Origin: Flavobacterium piscinae
GTDB taxonomy: Bacteria > Bacteroidota > Bacteroidia > Flavobacteriales > Flavobacteriaceae
Direction: 5' to 3'
Length of the DNA stretch: 64,000 bases
Assembly: GCF_004122145.1 (NCBI RefSeq)
Contig: NZ_SBKQ01000002.1
Coordinates: 124,001-188,000 of the forward strand
The notes beneath the pieces are model-generated. The model saw only the letters and a list, made by a program, of their open reading frames with translations, did no database searches and was not told the origin of the DNA. Below are positions 1 through 8,364 of this stretch, piece by piece. How positions within the stretch are numbered: position 1 is the first letter of the stretch; every line of letters begins with the position of its first letter. The position numbers were made by a program, and so were the translations under genes.

Positions 1-654
1 GATTTTGCAACCGGACCAATCGGATTACCCAGAATAACTGTAAATATTTCTCTTGCACAATTACTTCAAGCCTTAAGTGTTCAAGATGGTGAGTTTAATG
101 GTGGAGATCAATTTGAAGTTCGCTTCAAATATTTAACAACAGATGGAAGAACTTTTAGTTGGGAAAACTCAAGTGCGAACATAGTAGGAGGAGCATATTA
201 TCGATCTCCTTTCCGATATAATGTTAATGTAACCTGTCCATTTGAATCTAGTTTAGCTGGTACGCATAGTTATGTAACAACCAATATGTCAATTCCAGGT
301 TCAAGTCCTTGTGGAGGAACAGTAAGTGGAACTGTTACATGGTTTGATACAGATGAAGACGGTAATCCATTACCTGAGGGAACCTACAGAATAACCGACT
401 ATTCCTTTGGTCTTTTCGAATCATCTTGCTGGTTTGATGATCCTGCCTATGACGATGGTGCAGCTGTAAAATGGTTTTGTAAAAATCTTTTAACACTAGG
501 CTCTGATCAATATGGAGAAACTTGGACTTATGAAATTGTAAGTGTAAATGGAGCTCAAATGACTATTAATTTTGCTAGTACCTACAACGAAACCGGAACA
601 ACTGTTTTAACGCGTGAAGGAAACGAACCCTGGCCGGCAATTTTCCAAGATTAA
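1..654 (+). CDS. C-terminal part of a secreted or surface protein of unknown function (partial)
   Basis: The reading frame is open from base 1, so the start lies outside the window; about 217 residues are visible. An ATG at 286 lies inside the frame and is not a likely start. The sequence is rich in Thr, Ser, Tyr and aromatic residues with several cysteines, a composition typical of surface lipoproteins of Bacteroidota, and it ends in PWPAIFQD. I see no sorting domain or enzyme motif. Its place in a SusC/SusD-type locus is only a guess, because the upstream genes are not visible. A good terminator follows at 676-704. Confidence 0.75.
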   Translation, partial: DFATGPIGLPRITVNISLAQLLQALSVQDGEFNGGDQFEVRFKYLTTDGRTFSWENSSANIVGGAYYRSPFRYNVNVTCPFESSLAGTHSYVTTNMSIPGSSPCGGTVSGTVTWFDTDEDGNPLPEGTYRITDYSFGLFESSCWFDDPAYDDGAAVKWFCKNLLTLGSDQYGETWTYEIVSVNGAQMTINFASTYNETGTTVLTREGNEPWPAIFQD

Positions 655-675
655 AAAACTATTGTTTTTATTTAT

Positions 676-704
676 AAACCACTCCTTTAAAGAGTGGTTT
701 TTTT
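676..704 (+). terminator. Rho-independent terminator after the first gene
   Basis: A perfect 9-bp stem (AAACCACTC at 676-684, GAGTGGTTT at 692-700) with a 7-nt loop runs into a T tract. It lies 22 nt after the stop of the partial CDS and just before the rlmB promoter. Confidence 0.85.
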
Positions 705-705
705 A

Positions 706-713
706 TACCTTTA
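706..713 (+). promoter_or_regulatory. -7 promoter element of rlmB, leaderless arrangement
   Basis: TACCTTTA fits the Bacteroidota -7 consensus TAnnTTTG with one change. It ends exactly 4 nt before the ATG at 718, so transcription would begin at or next to the start codon. No clear -33 element is visible because the terminator hairpin occupies that place. Confidence 0.5.
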
Positions 714-717
714 CCTC

Positions 718-1452
718 ATGGAAAAAGACAATCAAATTTTTGGAATTAGAGCGATCATCGAAGCCATTCAAGCAGGGAAAGAAATCGATAAAGTGTTCTT
801 GCAAAAAGACATTCAAGGCGACTTGATGCGTGAATTAATGAAAGTGATGAAATCACACAAAGTGAATTTTACTTATGTTCCTCTTGAAAAATTAAACCGT
901 CTTACATCCAAAAATCATCAAGGTGCCGTGGCAACAATTGCACCGGTAAACTTTTATGATTTAGAAAATTTAATTTCCAATGTATTGGAAAGTGGAAAGA
1001 CTCCCCTTTTTTTAATTTTAGACCAATTGTCAGATGCCCGTAATTTTGGTGCCATCATCCGAACAGCAGAATGCACCGGCGTTGACGGAATCATTATTGG
1101 TAAACAAGGTGCTGCTCCCGTGAACGGAGACACCGTAAAGACAAGTGCCGGTGCCGTTTTCAATGTACCGATTTGTAAAGTGGAACACATTAAAGATGCC
1201 ATTTTTTACCTGCAAGGTTCCGGAATCAAAACGATTGCCGCTACCGAAAAAACGGATGATTCAATTTATGATTTAGCATTAAATGAACCTTTGGCAATCA
1301 TTTTGGGAAGTGAAGACCGCGGCATCAATCCCTCTGTTTTGAAAATTGTAGATGAAAAAGCGAAACTACCTATGTTTGGAACCATTGCTTCGTTGAATGT
1401 TTCTGTGGCTTGTGGAGCTTTTTTGTATGAAGTGGTAAGACAAAGAAGATAA
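718..1452 (+). CDS. rlmB: 23S rRNA (guanosine-2'-O)-methyltransferase, RlmB/TrmH family
   Basis: 244 residues. This SPOUT-class enzyme transfers methyl from S-adenosylmethionine to a ribose 2'-OH of rRNA (G2251 in E. coli). The N-terminal SpoU substrate-binding domain spans about residues 5-80. The three SpoU motifs are clear: DARNFGAIIRTA at 106-117, LGSEDRGI near 195 and SLNVSVACG near 224. I chose the ATG at 718 rather than 694, because 694 falls inside the terminator stem and would add a tail unlike the family. The stop is only 5 nt from the convergent rhomboid gene, with no separate terminator visible. Assignment as RlmB rather than another TrmH paralogue rests on overall likeness. Confidence 0.93.
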   Translation: MEKDNQIFGIRAIIEAIQAGKEIDKVFLQKDIQGDLMRELMKVMKSHKVNFTYVPLEKLNRLTSKNHQGAVATIAPVNFYDLENLISNVLESGKTPLFLILDQLSDARNFGAIIRTAECTGVDGIIIGKQGAAPVNGDTVKTSAGAVFNVPICKVEHIKDAIFYLQGSGIKTIAATEKTDDSIYDLALNEPLAIILGSEDRGINPSVLKIVDEKAKLPMFGTIASLNVSVACGAFLYEVVRQRR

Positions 1453-1457
1453 TTTAT

Positions 1458-2213
1458 TTACTCCTTTTCATTCTCAGGTTTAAATTCATAAAACACATTT
1501 TCATCAATCTTGAAAAAAGAATAATCTACCTCTAATTCTTCAGGTTTTGGTGTGTTGACGAAATTTCCTTGCTCATCAAAGTGTTTCATGAACGGATCAT
1601 TTTCGGGATTGAAATCAGGTTTTTCCCATTCATATCGAATTGGCTTTTTGTATTTTTCGGCTTTATATAAAAGTGAAAATAAAAATCCGGTGATGAATCC
1701 GGCCAAATGACCTTCCCATGAAATTCCGTTTTCAACTTCCGGAAAAATGTACCAGACCATTCCTCCATAAAGCATCACAATTACTAATGACAAAGCAACT
1801 AGTCGATAATACTGGGTTTGAATTCCTTTGAAAAAGATGAAACTGACCAAAACATAAATCAGTCCACTCGCACCTATATGATAACTCTCTCTTCCTATCA
1901 TCCACGTCCCAATTCCGGAAAATAAAATCCCAAATACTAAAACTTGGAGTGAAACTTCACGGTAGAAATACCTCAAAACGGCTATTAAAAACAACAGTGG
2001 AATCGAATTATTATACAAATGTTTGATGTCTCCATGCAAAAAAGGACTCAAAATTATACCTTTCAATCCGTTTACTGTTCTGGGCAAAATTCCATAACTG
2101 CTTAAATCAATTTTAAACCTGACTTCTACCCAAAAAACAATCCACAAAGCCAATACAAAAAACAAGGGCCATGCGATGACGGAAGTTGAAAAAATAAAGG
2201 AGTTTTGTTTCAT
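1458..2213 (-). CDS. Rhomboid-family intramembrane serine protease
   Basis: 251 residues from the ATG at 2213; an upstream TTG at 2243 is less likely. Rhomboids cleave transmembrane segments of partner proteins inside the membrane. About six hydrophobic helices are present. The catalytic serine is in HIGASG (Ser116) and the catalytic histidine in WEGHLAG (His169). The usual oxyanion His/Asn lie in HLYNNS (65-70). A hydrophilic acidic C-terminal tail of about 60 residues (rich in Glu, Pro, Phe) follows the last helix. A TATTTTCG motif at 2246-2253 on this strand may be its -7 element. The substrate is unknown. Confidence 0.9.
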   Translation of the reverse strand: MKQNSFIFSTSVIAWPLFFVLALWIVFWVEVRFKIDLSSYGILPRTVNGLKGIILSPFLHGDIKHLYNNSIPLLFLIAVLRYFYREVSLQVLVFGILFSGIGTWMIGRESYHIGASGLIYVLVSFIFFKGIQTQYYRLVALSLVIVMLYGGMVWYIFPEVENGISWEGHLAGFITGFLFSLLYKAEKYKKPIRYEWEKPDFNPENDPFMKHFDEQGNFVNTPKPEELEVDYSFFKIDENVFYEFKPENEKE

Positions 2214-2275
2214 AGTTATACTTATTATCAAAAACACATCCAAAACGAAAATAGTGCTTTTTTGTCAGAAATGAG

Positions 2276-2283
2276 TATTTTTA
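2276..2283 (+). promoter_or_regulatory. -7 promoter element of rarA, leaderless arrangement
   Basis: TATTTTTA matches TAnnTTTG with a final A and ends exactly 4 nt before the rarA ATG at 2288. A TTTTTTG tract lies upstream but too close (about 11 nt) to be a normal -33 element. Confidence 0.5.
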
Positions 2284-2287
2284 CACC

Positions 2288-3565
2288 ATGGAAGCACCAC
2301 TTGCCGAACGCATCCGGCCACAGAATTTATCGGAATACATTAGTCAATTGCACTTGGTTGGCGAACAAGGTTCGTTGACGCATCAAATTGCGAAAGGAAT
2401 CATTCCGAGTTTAATTTTGTGGGGACCACCTGGCACCGGAAAAACGACCTTGGCACAAATTATGGCTCAGGAAAGTAAACGTCCATTTTTTACGTTAAGT
2501 GCCATTAATTCGGGGGTAAAAGACATTCGCGAAGTGATAGACAAAGCCAAAACAAGCGGAGGGTTATTCACTGCCAAAAACCCAATTTTGTTTATTGATG
2601 AGATTCATCGCTTTAGCAAATCTCAACAAGATTCTTTATTAGCCGCTGTTGAAAAAGGATGGATTACGTTGATTGGTGCCACCACAGAAAATCCGAGTTT
2701 TGAAGTGATTCCGGCATTATTGTCAAGATGTCAGGTATATGTGCTAAATGCTTTCTCAAAAGACGATTTAGAACAATTGTTACACCGAGCGATTGAACAA
2801 GACGAGATTTTAAAAACAAAAAACATCACCTTAACGGAAACCGAAGCCCTACTCCGGCTTTCCGGTGGTGACGGAAGAAAATTGCTGAATATTTTCGAAT
2901 TAATCGTGAATGCAACGGAAGAAGATGCCATTGAAATCACGAATGAAAAAGTGATGCAATTGGTTCAAAAGAACACCGTTTTATATGACAAAACAGGTGA
3001 ACAACATTATGATATTGTTTCTGCCTTTATCAAATCTATCCGCGGAAGCGATCCAAATGGAGCGGTGTATTGGTTAGCTCGCATGATTGAAGGTGGAGAA
3101 GATGTAAAATTCATTGCCCGAAGAATGCTCATTTTAGCTAGTGAAGACATTGGTAATGCAAATCCAACTGCGTTGATCATGGCAAACAATACCTTTCAGG
3201 CAGTAACCACCATCGGCTATCCCGAAAGTAGAATTTTATTAAGTCAATGTGCGATTTATTTGGCGACATCTGCCAAAAGTAACGCGAGTTATTTAGCCAT
3301 TGGAAAAGCCCAACAAATCGTCAAACAGACCGGCGATTTACCTGTTCCATTACACTTGCGAAATGCTCCAACCAAATTGATGAAAGAATTAGGTTATGGT
3401 GATGAATATAAAAATGCTCACGATTTTGAAAATAATTTTGTGGAACAGGAATTTTTACCAAACGAAATTCAGAATACTTCATTTTATGAGCCTGGTAATA
3501 ATGCTCGTGAAAAAGAGTTACGGAATTTTTTAAAAAATAGGTGGAAGGATAAATATGGATATTAA
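2288..3565 (+). CDS. rarA: Replication-associated recombination protein RarA (MgsA), AAA+ ATPase
   Basis: 425 residues, the usual family length. RarA/MgsA/WRNIP1 proteins are clamp-loader-like AAA+ ATPases acting at stalled replication forks. Walker A is GPPGTGKT (46-53) and Walker B is FIDEIHRF (102-109); sensor-like TTENPSFE and an arginine-finger region (LLSRCQVY) follow. The C-terminal half has the helical tetramerisation region with [18 protein letters not shown] and [10 protein letters not shown], both typical of RarA. The ATG at 2288 sits 4 nt after a -7 element. The stop codon overlaps that of the convergent gene by two bases. Confidence 0.96.
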   Translation: MEAPLAERIRPQNLSEYISQLHLVGEQGSLTHQIAKGIIPSLILWGPPGTGKTTLAQIMAQESKRPFFTLSAINSGVKDIREVIDKAKTSGGLFTAKNPILFIDEIHRFSKSQQDSLLAAVEKGWITLIGATTENPSFEVIPALLSRCQVYVLNAFSKDDLEQLLHRAIEQDEILKTKNITLTETEALLRLSGGDGRKLLNIFELIVNATEEDAIEITNEKVMQLVQKNTVLYDKTGEQHYDIVSAFIKSIRGSDPNGAVYWLARMIEGGEDVKFIARRMLILASEDIGNANPTALIMANNTFQAVTTIGYPESRILLSQCAIYLATSAKSNASYLAIGKAQQIVKQTGDLPVPLHLRNAPTKLMKELGYGDEYKNAHDFENNFVEQEFLPNEIQNTSFYEPGNNAREKELRNFLKNRWKDKYGY

Positions 3566-4299
3566 AACTTAATTTCTATTTTTTCTGAAACCACTTTTTC
3601 ATTTTCTTGGTATTCAAAAAACCAATTCCCATCTTTTAATGAAACAACACCATTTTGATTGCCTTTTTGAGCTAAGAACATTGTTGGACTATCTGTTTTG
3701 AATAATTTAAACACTACTTTTGGAGTGGAATCCACCAATTGAAATCCGTTTGAAGTTGGCTGAGCAAATAATAATTTTGAATAATCAGATGTTTCAAAAA
3801 CCGGTTCAGGAACAGTTGAAATAGGTTTTTCAGCAGTTGAAAAAGATATTGGAGTTTGATCTACAACTTTGGCACCATTGTATTTATAATTTAAATCAAA
3901 CAAAAAAGTAAATGCATTTTGTAATGCCTCTTGATAAGCCTTTTTATATTCTTTTTCTTTTGTTTTACCGTCTGGACTTTGATAAATAATTTTACCAAAA
4001 CAATCTTTAAAAACAACATTTAATTTTGTCCAAAACAAATGTTTCCCTTTTACTAAATCAACATTAAGCACTGCACAACGGTTATCACCAACTTCTTTGG
4101 GAATATCTGAATTTTCATAAAACGCAAAAAATCCCATTTTTTCCAAATTAAACTTTGTTATGGTGTTTAACCTGTATTGGTTTTCCGTATCAAAATCGGC
4201 AAATCTTGTGGGAACCATTACATATTGATAATCATTTAAGTTTTGAGCAACTAGTTGAAAAGCACCCAATATTAAAAATATAAAAACAAATTTTTTCAT
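3562..4299 (-). CDS. Secreted hypothetical protein
   Basis: 245 residues from the ATG at 4299; the codon at 4305 is a TTG. A signal peptide is clear (MKKF, a hydrophobic core, then cleavage after VAQ near residue 18). The mature part has YVMVPTRFADFDTENQYRLNT early on, then a lysine-rich middle and a C-terminal beta-rich region, where a phrase like LFAQPTSNGFQLVDSTPKVV suggests a structural domain. I do not recognise a characterised family; it looks like a protein conserved only within Flavobacteriaceae. It lies 17 nt from the HAD phosphatase gene upstream, so the two may be co-transcribed. Confidence 0.8.
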   Translation of the reverse strand: MKKFVFIFLILGAFQLVAQNLNDYQYVMVPTRFADFDTENQYRLNTITKFNLEKMGFFAFYENSDIPKEVGDNRCAVLNVDLVKGKHLFWTKLNVVFKDCFGKIIYQSPDGKTKEKEYKKAYQEALQNAFTFLFDLNYKYNGAKVVDQTPISFSTAEKPISTVPEPVFETSDYSKLLFAQPTSNGFQLVDSTPKVVFKLFKTDSPTMFLAQKGNQNGVVSLKDGNWFFEYQENEKVVSEKIEIKF

Positions 4300-4316
4300 C
4301 TTCAAAATAAATAAAG

Positions 4317-5009
4317 TTAAAGATAATTCTTTAAGTGTAATAAATTATTTACTTGCGGAAAATTATTTTCAACCGGAATATTAAATTCGTTAAAGAAAAT
4401 AGCGTCCATTCCGACATTTAATGCACCTTCAATGTCAGCTTCCCAACTATCACCGATCATCACTGATTTTTCCTTATTTGTTTTGGCTAGTTGTAAAGCG
4501 TGATTAAAAATAATCGGATTTGGTTTTTTAACACCCGCACTTTCAGAATTAGTGATTGTTTTGAAATACTTTAAGAGGTTAGAATTTCTCATTTTACCAT
4601 CTTGTACAGACTGAAAACCATTTGTGATGATATGTAAATTATAATTAGGATATAAATAGTCTAATATTTCTGTAGCACCATCATACAAATGATTAAATTT
4701 TGGTAAATATTGAATATATTCCTGAGAAAGTAAATGAATAAGATCATCCTTCACAGATTTATTCATTAAATCAAAAACCTCTCTTAAACGTTGGTAACGA
4801 AGTTCTTCTTGAGAAATTTTTTCTTCACGATACAATTTCCAAAACTTCAAATTTGTAGGAATATAATACTCCAAGAAATGTTCTAAGTCCAATTCTAACT
4901 CATGCTTTTTAAAAATCGTTTCAAATGCTAACGCAGAATTTTTTTCAAAATCCCATAAGGTGTGATCTAAATCGAAAAAAATGTCGGATTTATGTTGAAA
5001 GGGTTTCAT
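4317..5009 (-). CDS. HAD-family 5'-nucleotidase-like phosphatase, YjjG type
   Basis: 230 residues. HAD phosphatase with motif I FFDLDHTLWDF (nucleophile Asp13, general acid Asp15), a helical cap, motif II TNGF, the motif III lysine in KKPNP, and motif IV GDSWEAD. The LWDF pattern after motif I and the length point to the YjjG branch, which in E. coli removes phosphate from non-canonical pyrimidine nucleotides (house-cleaning). Substrate range cannot be read from sequence. It ends 17 nt before the secreted hypothetical on the same strand. Confidence 0.88.
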   Translation of the reverse strand: MKPFQHKSDIFFDLDHTLWDFEKNSALAFETIFKKHELELDLEHFLEYYIPTNLKFWKLYREEKISQEELRYQRLREVFDLMNKSVKDDLIHLLSQEYIQYLPKFNHLYDGATEILDYLYPNYNLHIITNGFQSVQDGKMRNSNLLKYFKTITNSESAGVKKPNPIIFNHALQLAKTNKEKSVMIGDSWEADIEGALNVGMDAIFFNEFNIPVENNFPQVNNLLHLKNYL

Positions 5010-5035
5010 CTTGTGGTAATTGTGAAAGGTTTATC

Positions 5036-5110
5036 AATACTATTATTCAACTTCGTAGGAGATTGCTTCGCCAGTTCGCTAAAGCTCGTGTCCTATTTCG
5101 ACTTCGTCAT
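5036..5110. repeat. Intergenic repeat fragment, GAGATTGCTTCGCCAG type
   Basis: This spacer contains words such as GGAGATTGCTTCGCCAG, GCTAAAGCTCGTG and CGGAATGAC, with higher GC than its surroundings. I recall similar text as an interspersed intergenic repeat in Flavobacterium genomes; no second copy was noticed in this window. No gene is supported here. Confidence 0.4.
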
Positions 5111-5145
5111 CTTTCGGAATGACAAAAAAACGAAAAAACTAAGTT

Positions 5146-5718
5146 TTATTTTCCGCCTTTCACAATCACGGCATTTTCAATGTGATAAATCCAATCGTTC
5201 ACATCATTATCATTGTAACGAAATGTTCCCTCTAAAGTAACATATTGATCTGTTTTTAGTTTTGGAGTAGCTCCTTTAAACTTGATTCCCATGATGGTTT
5301 CCGGACCGGCTTGACCACAGAAAAAACAAGAAGCAAAAACATTTTTACTCAACGCATAAGACACATTATCAATCGGAATAATAAAACCACTCATCACGAT
5401 TTTCTTTTTATTTTTTGATTTTAATTCAGAGTTGATGATTGGAAACATTACTCCGTCTGGATAATCTTTGTCCGGTTTTTTGATGTATTTAATTATCCCT
5501 AACAACTTCCAAGATAAAGTATCGGGTTTTACTTGCGTGAATAAATCGTCTTCAACAAAATCAACTTTTGTGTCAATGGAAGAAATAAATCCTGCTTTTT
5601 GAATCGGAATTTCTTCAGTAGAGGTAGTATTAGTAAAAGGATAGTTAACTTCTAATGAAGAATCCAGCACAATAATAACTCCGAATAATAGGATAAAAAC
5701 TATATATATTTTACGCAT
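5146..5718 (-). CDS. DUF3299-like membrane-anchored or periplasmic protein
   Basis: 190 residues. An N-terminal hydrophobic segment (residues 4-20) acts as signal or anchor. The core matches the DUF3299 pattern: WKLLGIIKY, then VMSGFIIPIDN (108-118), then a CFFC pair (Cys131, Cys134) followed by GQAGPETIMGI, ending with a beta strand region. The Cys-x-x-Cys pair could bind metal or do redox work. It overlaps the FtsX-like permease gene by 8 nt, so it is the last gene of the three-gene ABC operon. Proteins of this type accompany LolCDE-like ABC systems linked to zinc in some Gammaproteobacteria (from memory); function here is inferred. Confidence 0.78.
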   Translation of the reverse strand: MRKIYIVFILLFGVIIVLDSSLEVNYPFTNTTSTEEIPIQKAGFISSIDTKVDFVEDDLFTQVKPDTLSWKLLGIIKYIKKPDKDYPDGVMFPIINSELKSKNKKKIVMSGFIIPIDNVSYALSKNVFASCFFCGQAGPETIMGIKFKGATPKLKTDQYVTLEGTFRYNDNDVNDWIYHIENAVIVKGGK

Positions 5719-7087
5719 TAGCTAATGTTTTTGAGATATTTAATCGATAAGCCTTCACTGCAGGAATTACTGCAGCTAAAACGCCCACAAAGATAGTAAC
5801 CAAAAATAAAATTCCTTCTTTTTCCCAAATTATTGTCATTGGATTGAAAGCCATTTTAAATTGTTTATCGGTTGTACTTGAAATCATTACTAAAGCTAAT
5901 CTCCCAAAAAGTGTACCAAAGAAAAAGCCTACTACACAAAGCAATAAACTTTCAAACAAAACCAACCCTAACATTTGAATTCGCGATGCACCGGATACCC
6001 GCAACAAGGCAAATTCATATTTTCGTTCTTTTAATCGATTGTACAGGGCAATGAAAATACTAATGCCTGAAATCAACATAATTCCGTAGGCTAAATACTG
6101 TAAAGCTTGTAATCCAATACCAAACAATGAAAACAATCTGTTGATTTCAATAGCGGGTAAAGCTGCTTGCATTTTTGTATTTTGAGCTATCATTCTTGGC
6201 CAAGAAATGATACCCATTTTGTTTTTAAATTTCACTAAAACTGCTGTAATTTCTTTGGCTTCGTCGTGTTCGTGATCGTGTTCATCACCTTCTTCATGCA
6301 CGTGGCCTTCTTCGCCGTGAGCGGGATTTTCTGAAACTTCATGGTCGTGGTCATGATTACAGTTTTCATCGTGCACATGCTCATGGTCATGTTCGTCTCC
6401 TTCAACATGAATGTGACCTTCTTCGCCGTGGGGTGGATTTTCGTCTTCCGAATGAGCTTCTCCCCCATGATCGTGACCGGAATGCATTTCCCAAACGCTT
6501 TCTACCGTGCACAAAATTAAATTGTCAATTACTTTTCCGGTTGGCGAGGCAATTCCAACAACCACATATGCATATTCCTCATGGACATGGCCTTCTTCGG
6601 CATCACCGTGTGTTCCAAAAAATTTATCTCCAAGTTTGATGTTTAGTTTTTTGGCAATTTCACTTCCGATTACCACTTCAAAATTCTTTTCAAACACTTT
6701 GCCTTCGGAAATGGTTGCTGTATATTTTTTGATATAATCAGGCGTTGTCCCTACAATTTTAAATCCGCGGTAATTATCACCAAAAGCTAACGGAATAGCT
6801 GTATCAACAAACGGATGTTTCATCCAAACTTCGGCTTCTTTGTAATCAATATTTCCGGTTGGAGCATCAACCTGATAGACGGAAGAGAGTATCAATTGTA
6901 ACGGACTTCCTTGTGCACCCAAAACCAAATCAACTCCATCAATATTACTTGAAAATTGTTTTTCAAATTGTTCTTGCAATAAAATCAATAATGAAATTAT
7001 CGCCACCGAAGCGGTTAACAAAACCAAACTCAACACGGTATTCAAAGGCTTAAACCAAAGGTTTTTCCAAGCTAATTTTGCTATCAT
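5711..7087 (-). CDS. FtsX/LolC-like ABC transporter permease with histidine-rich loop
   Basis: 458 residues. MacB/FtsX architecture: one helix near residues 18-37, a large periplasmic domain, then three helices near the C-terminus, ending KTLANA. The periplasmic domain holds an insertion (about residues 202-275) with 20 histidines plus many Asp and Glu, and another small His site near 160-169 (THGDAEEGHVH). Two internal units share HGEEGH-H-EGDEHDHEH, so the loop grew by duplication. Such loops bind zinc or nickel. The gene abuts its ATPase and overlaps the DUF3299 gene, so I infer a metal transport or sensing ABC system rather than lipoprotein sorting. Confidence 0.87.
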   Translation of the reverse strand: MIAKLAWKNLWFKPLNTVLSLVLLTASVAIISLLILLQEQFEKQFSSNIDGVDLVLGAQGSPLQLILSSVYQVDAPTGNIDYKEAEVWMKHPFVDTAIPLAFGDNYRGFKIVGTTPDYIKKYTATISEGKVFEKNFEVVIGSEIAKKLNIKLGDKFFGTHGDAEEGHVHEEYAYVVVGIASPTGKVIDNLILCTVESVWEMHSGHDHGGEAHSEDENPPHGEEGHIHVEGDEHDHEHVHDENCNHDHDHEVSENPAHGEEGHVHEEGDEHDHEHDEAKEITAVLVKFKNKMGIISWPRMIAQNTKMQAALPAIEINRLFSLFGIGLQALQYLAYGIMLISGISIFIALYNRLKERKYEFALLRVSGASRIQMLGLVLFESLLLCVVGFFFGTLFGRLALVMISSTTDKQFKMAFNPMTIIWEKEGILFLVTIFVGVLAAVIPAVKAYRLNISKTLANA

Positions 7088-7717
7088 TTAGTTTAAGTTT
7101 AATTGGTTAGAAAATTTATCTTTTAATCGTTGGTCGTGTGTCACAATTATCAACGATGCTTTGTATTCTTTGGATAAATGAGCTAATAAATCAGCTACTT
7201 TTGCTGCATTTTCATCATCTAAACTTGAAGTAGGTTCATCGGCTAGAAGTAATTTAGGTTGGTTGATTAATGCTCTGGCAATGGAAACTCTTTGTTGTTG
7301 CCCAACACTTAAATTGGAAGGTAATTTATACATCTGATCTTCTAAATCCAATTCCTTTAATAATGTTTTTGCTTTCTCAGTTGCCTTTTTTCCTGTAGCT
7401 AACCAGGATGCCAAAACTACATTTTCAAGCACATTTAATGAAGCCACAAAATGTGATTGTTGCAAAACTAAACCAATATTTTTTCCGCGAAAGCGATCTA
7501 ATTCTTTTTCAGATAAAGAAGAAATGTTAGTGTCTTGAATAGAAATAGTTCCCGATTTTGGTCGTAATAATCCACCCAAAAGGTGTAATAGGGTGGTTTT
7601 CCCTTTTCCTGAATTTCCGGTGATTAATAATGCTTGTGATTCATTATTTTTAATATTAGGAAAAGAAAAATGAGTAGTTTCGTTAAATGAGAAAGTTAAA
7701 TTTTCTGTATAAATCAT
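7088..7717 (-). CDS. LolD-like ABC transporter ATP-binding protein
   Basis: 209 residues, short like LolD and MacB ATPases. Walker A is GNSGKGKTT, the Q-loop is in VLQQSHF, the signature is LSVGQQQRVSIARAL, Walker B is LLLADEPTSSLD, and the switch His is in IIVTHDQRL. It pairs with the FtsX-like permease, whose start immediately follows this stop. It is the first gene of the three-gene operon; a TATCTTTC motif on this strand (7736-7743) lies 18 nt before the ATG. Confidence 0.93.
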   Translation of the reverse strand: MIYTENLTFSFNETTHFSFPNIKNNESQALLITGNSGKGKTTLLHLLGGLLRPKSGTISIQDTNISSLSEKELDRFRGKNIGLVLQQSHFVASLNVLENVVLASWLATGKKATEKAKTLLKELDLEDQMYKLPSNLSVGQQQRVSIARALINQPKLLLADEPTSSLDDENAAKVADLLAHLSKEYKASLIIVTHDQRLKDKFSNQLNLN

Positions 7718-7735
7718 TCCTTTTTAATTAGATTC

Positions 7736-7743
7736 GAAAGATA
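7736..7743 (-). promoter_or_regulatory. -7-like element of the ABC/DUF3299 operon
   Basis: On the minus strand this reads TATCTTTC, close to TAnnTTTG, 18 nt before the ATPase start. It would drive the ATPase, permease and DUF3299 genes. Confidence 0.4.
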
Positions 7744-7788
7744 CTGATAATTTAAAAAACGAGTTGTTAATCAATTCTAAAAAATAGC

Positions 7789-8349
7789 CTAAGATTTTCG
7801 CATTCTTTTGGGTCCGTACCAAAGCCAAAATCCGGTGATGGAGAAAAGCATCAAAGCCAAACTCATCACGATAGTGTAAATCAATTTAAAAACGCCCGAT
7901 TCAAGTCCTAAATAATAATCAACAATTGAACCATCGTGAATTTTTTCAATGACATCGGAACGTCTCAAATCAATCTGTAACAAACTACCGGTAGCACCAT
8001 CAAGTTGCACCTCATAAAAATTAGATTTAAAAGTAAACTTCACCATTCCTTTATCAGGTCGAACATCTATTCTGTCAATTTCTGATGGATTGGATTCTTT
8101 TAAATACTCAGTTATAAACCGATTTGCATTATTTTGTAAACTATCTAAAGGAAGAAAATCACTCAATTCTGCTGAAGTTCCTTTTTTTGATTCGGGTAAA
8201 ATCATTCCGCCGCTGTGCTTTTTTATTCCCAGAAAAAATCCTGAAACAGCAACAATGAAGAAAAACATGAACAAAAAAGCTCCGGTGGTACGATGTACTT
8301 TTCTGAAAATTCTAAGTGTTTTAGCTTGATTTTTTCTGGACTGAGGCAC
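7789..8349 (-). CDS. PepSY-associated transmembrane protein
   Basis: 186 residues with a GTG start (codon at 8347-8349); no in-frame ATG lies nearby. A basic N-terminus holds KVHRTTGAFLFMFFFIVAVS, the typical first helix of PepSY_TM proteins with its histidine. The middle is a PepSY-like periplasmic domain and the C-terminus a second helix ending FWLWYGPKRMRK. Proteins of this type often partner with iron or heme uptake or reductases. It starts 15 nt after the radC stop on the same strand, and the ABC operon lies 71 nt downstream, so it may be co-transcribed with radC. The precise role is unknown. Confidence 0.82.
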   Translation of the reverse strand: MPQSRKNQAKTLRIFRKVHRTTGAFLFMFFFIVAVSGFFLGIKKHSGGMILPESKKGTSAELSDFLPLDSLQNNANRFITEYLKESNPSEIDRIDVRPDKGMVKFTFKSNFYEVQLDGATGSLLQIDLRRSDVIEKIHDGSIVDYYLGLESGVFKLIYTIVMSLALMLFSITGFWLWYGPKRMRKS

Positions 8350-8364
8350 TTTTACTTTCTTAAA

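Noticed and set aside
6235-6468. Small frame rich in Met and Thr on the minus strand
   Set aside because: It is another frame of the His-rich permease loop; the permease reading is well supported.
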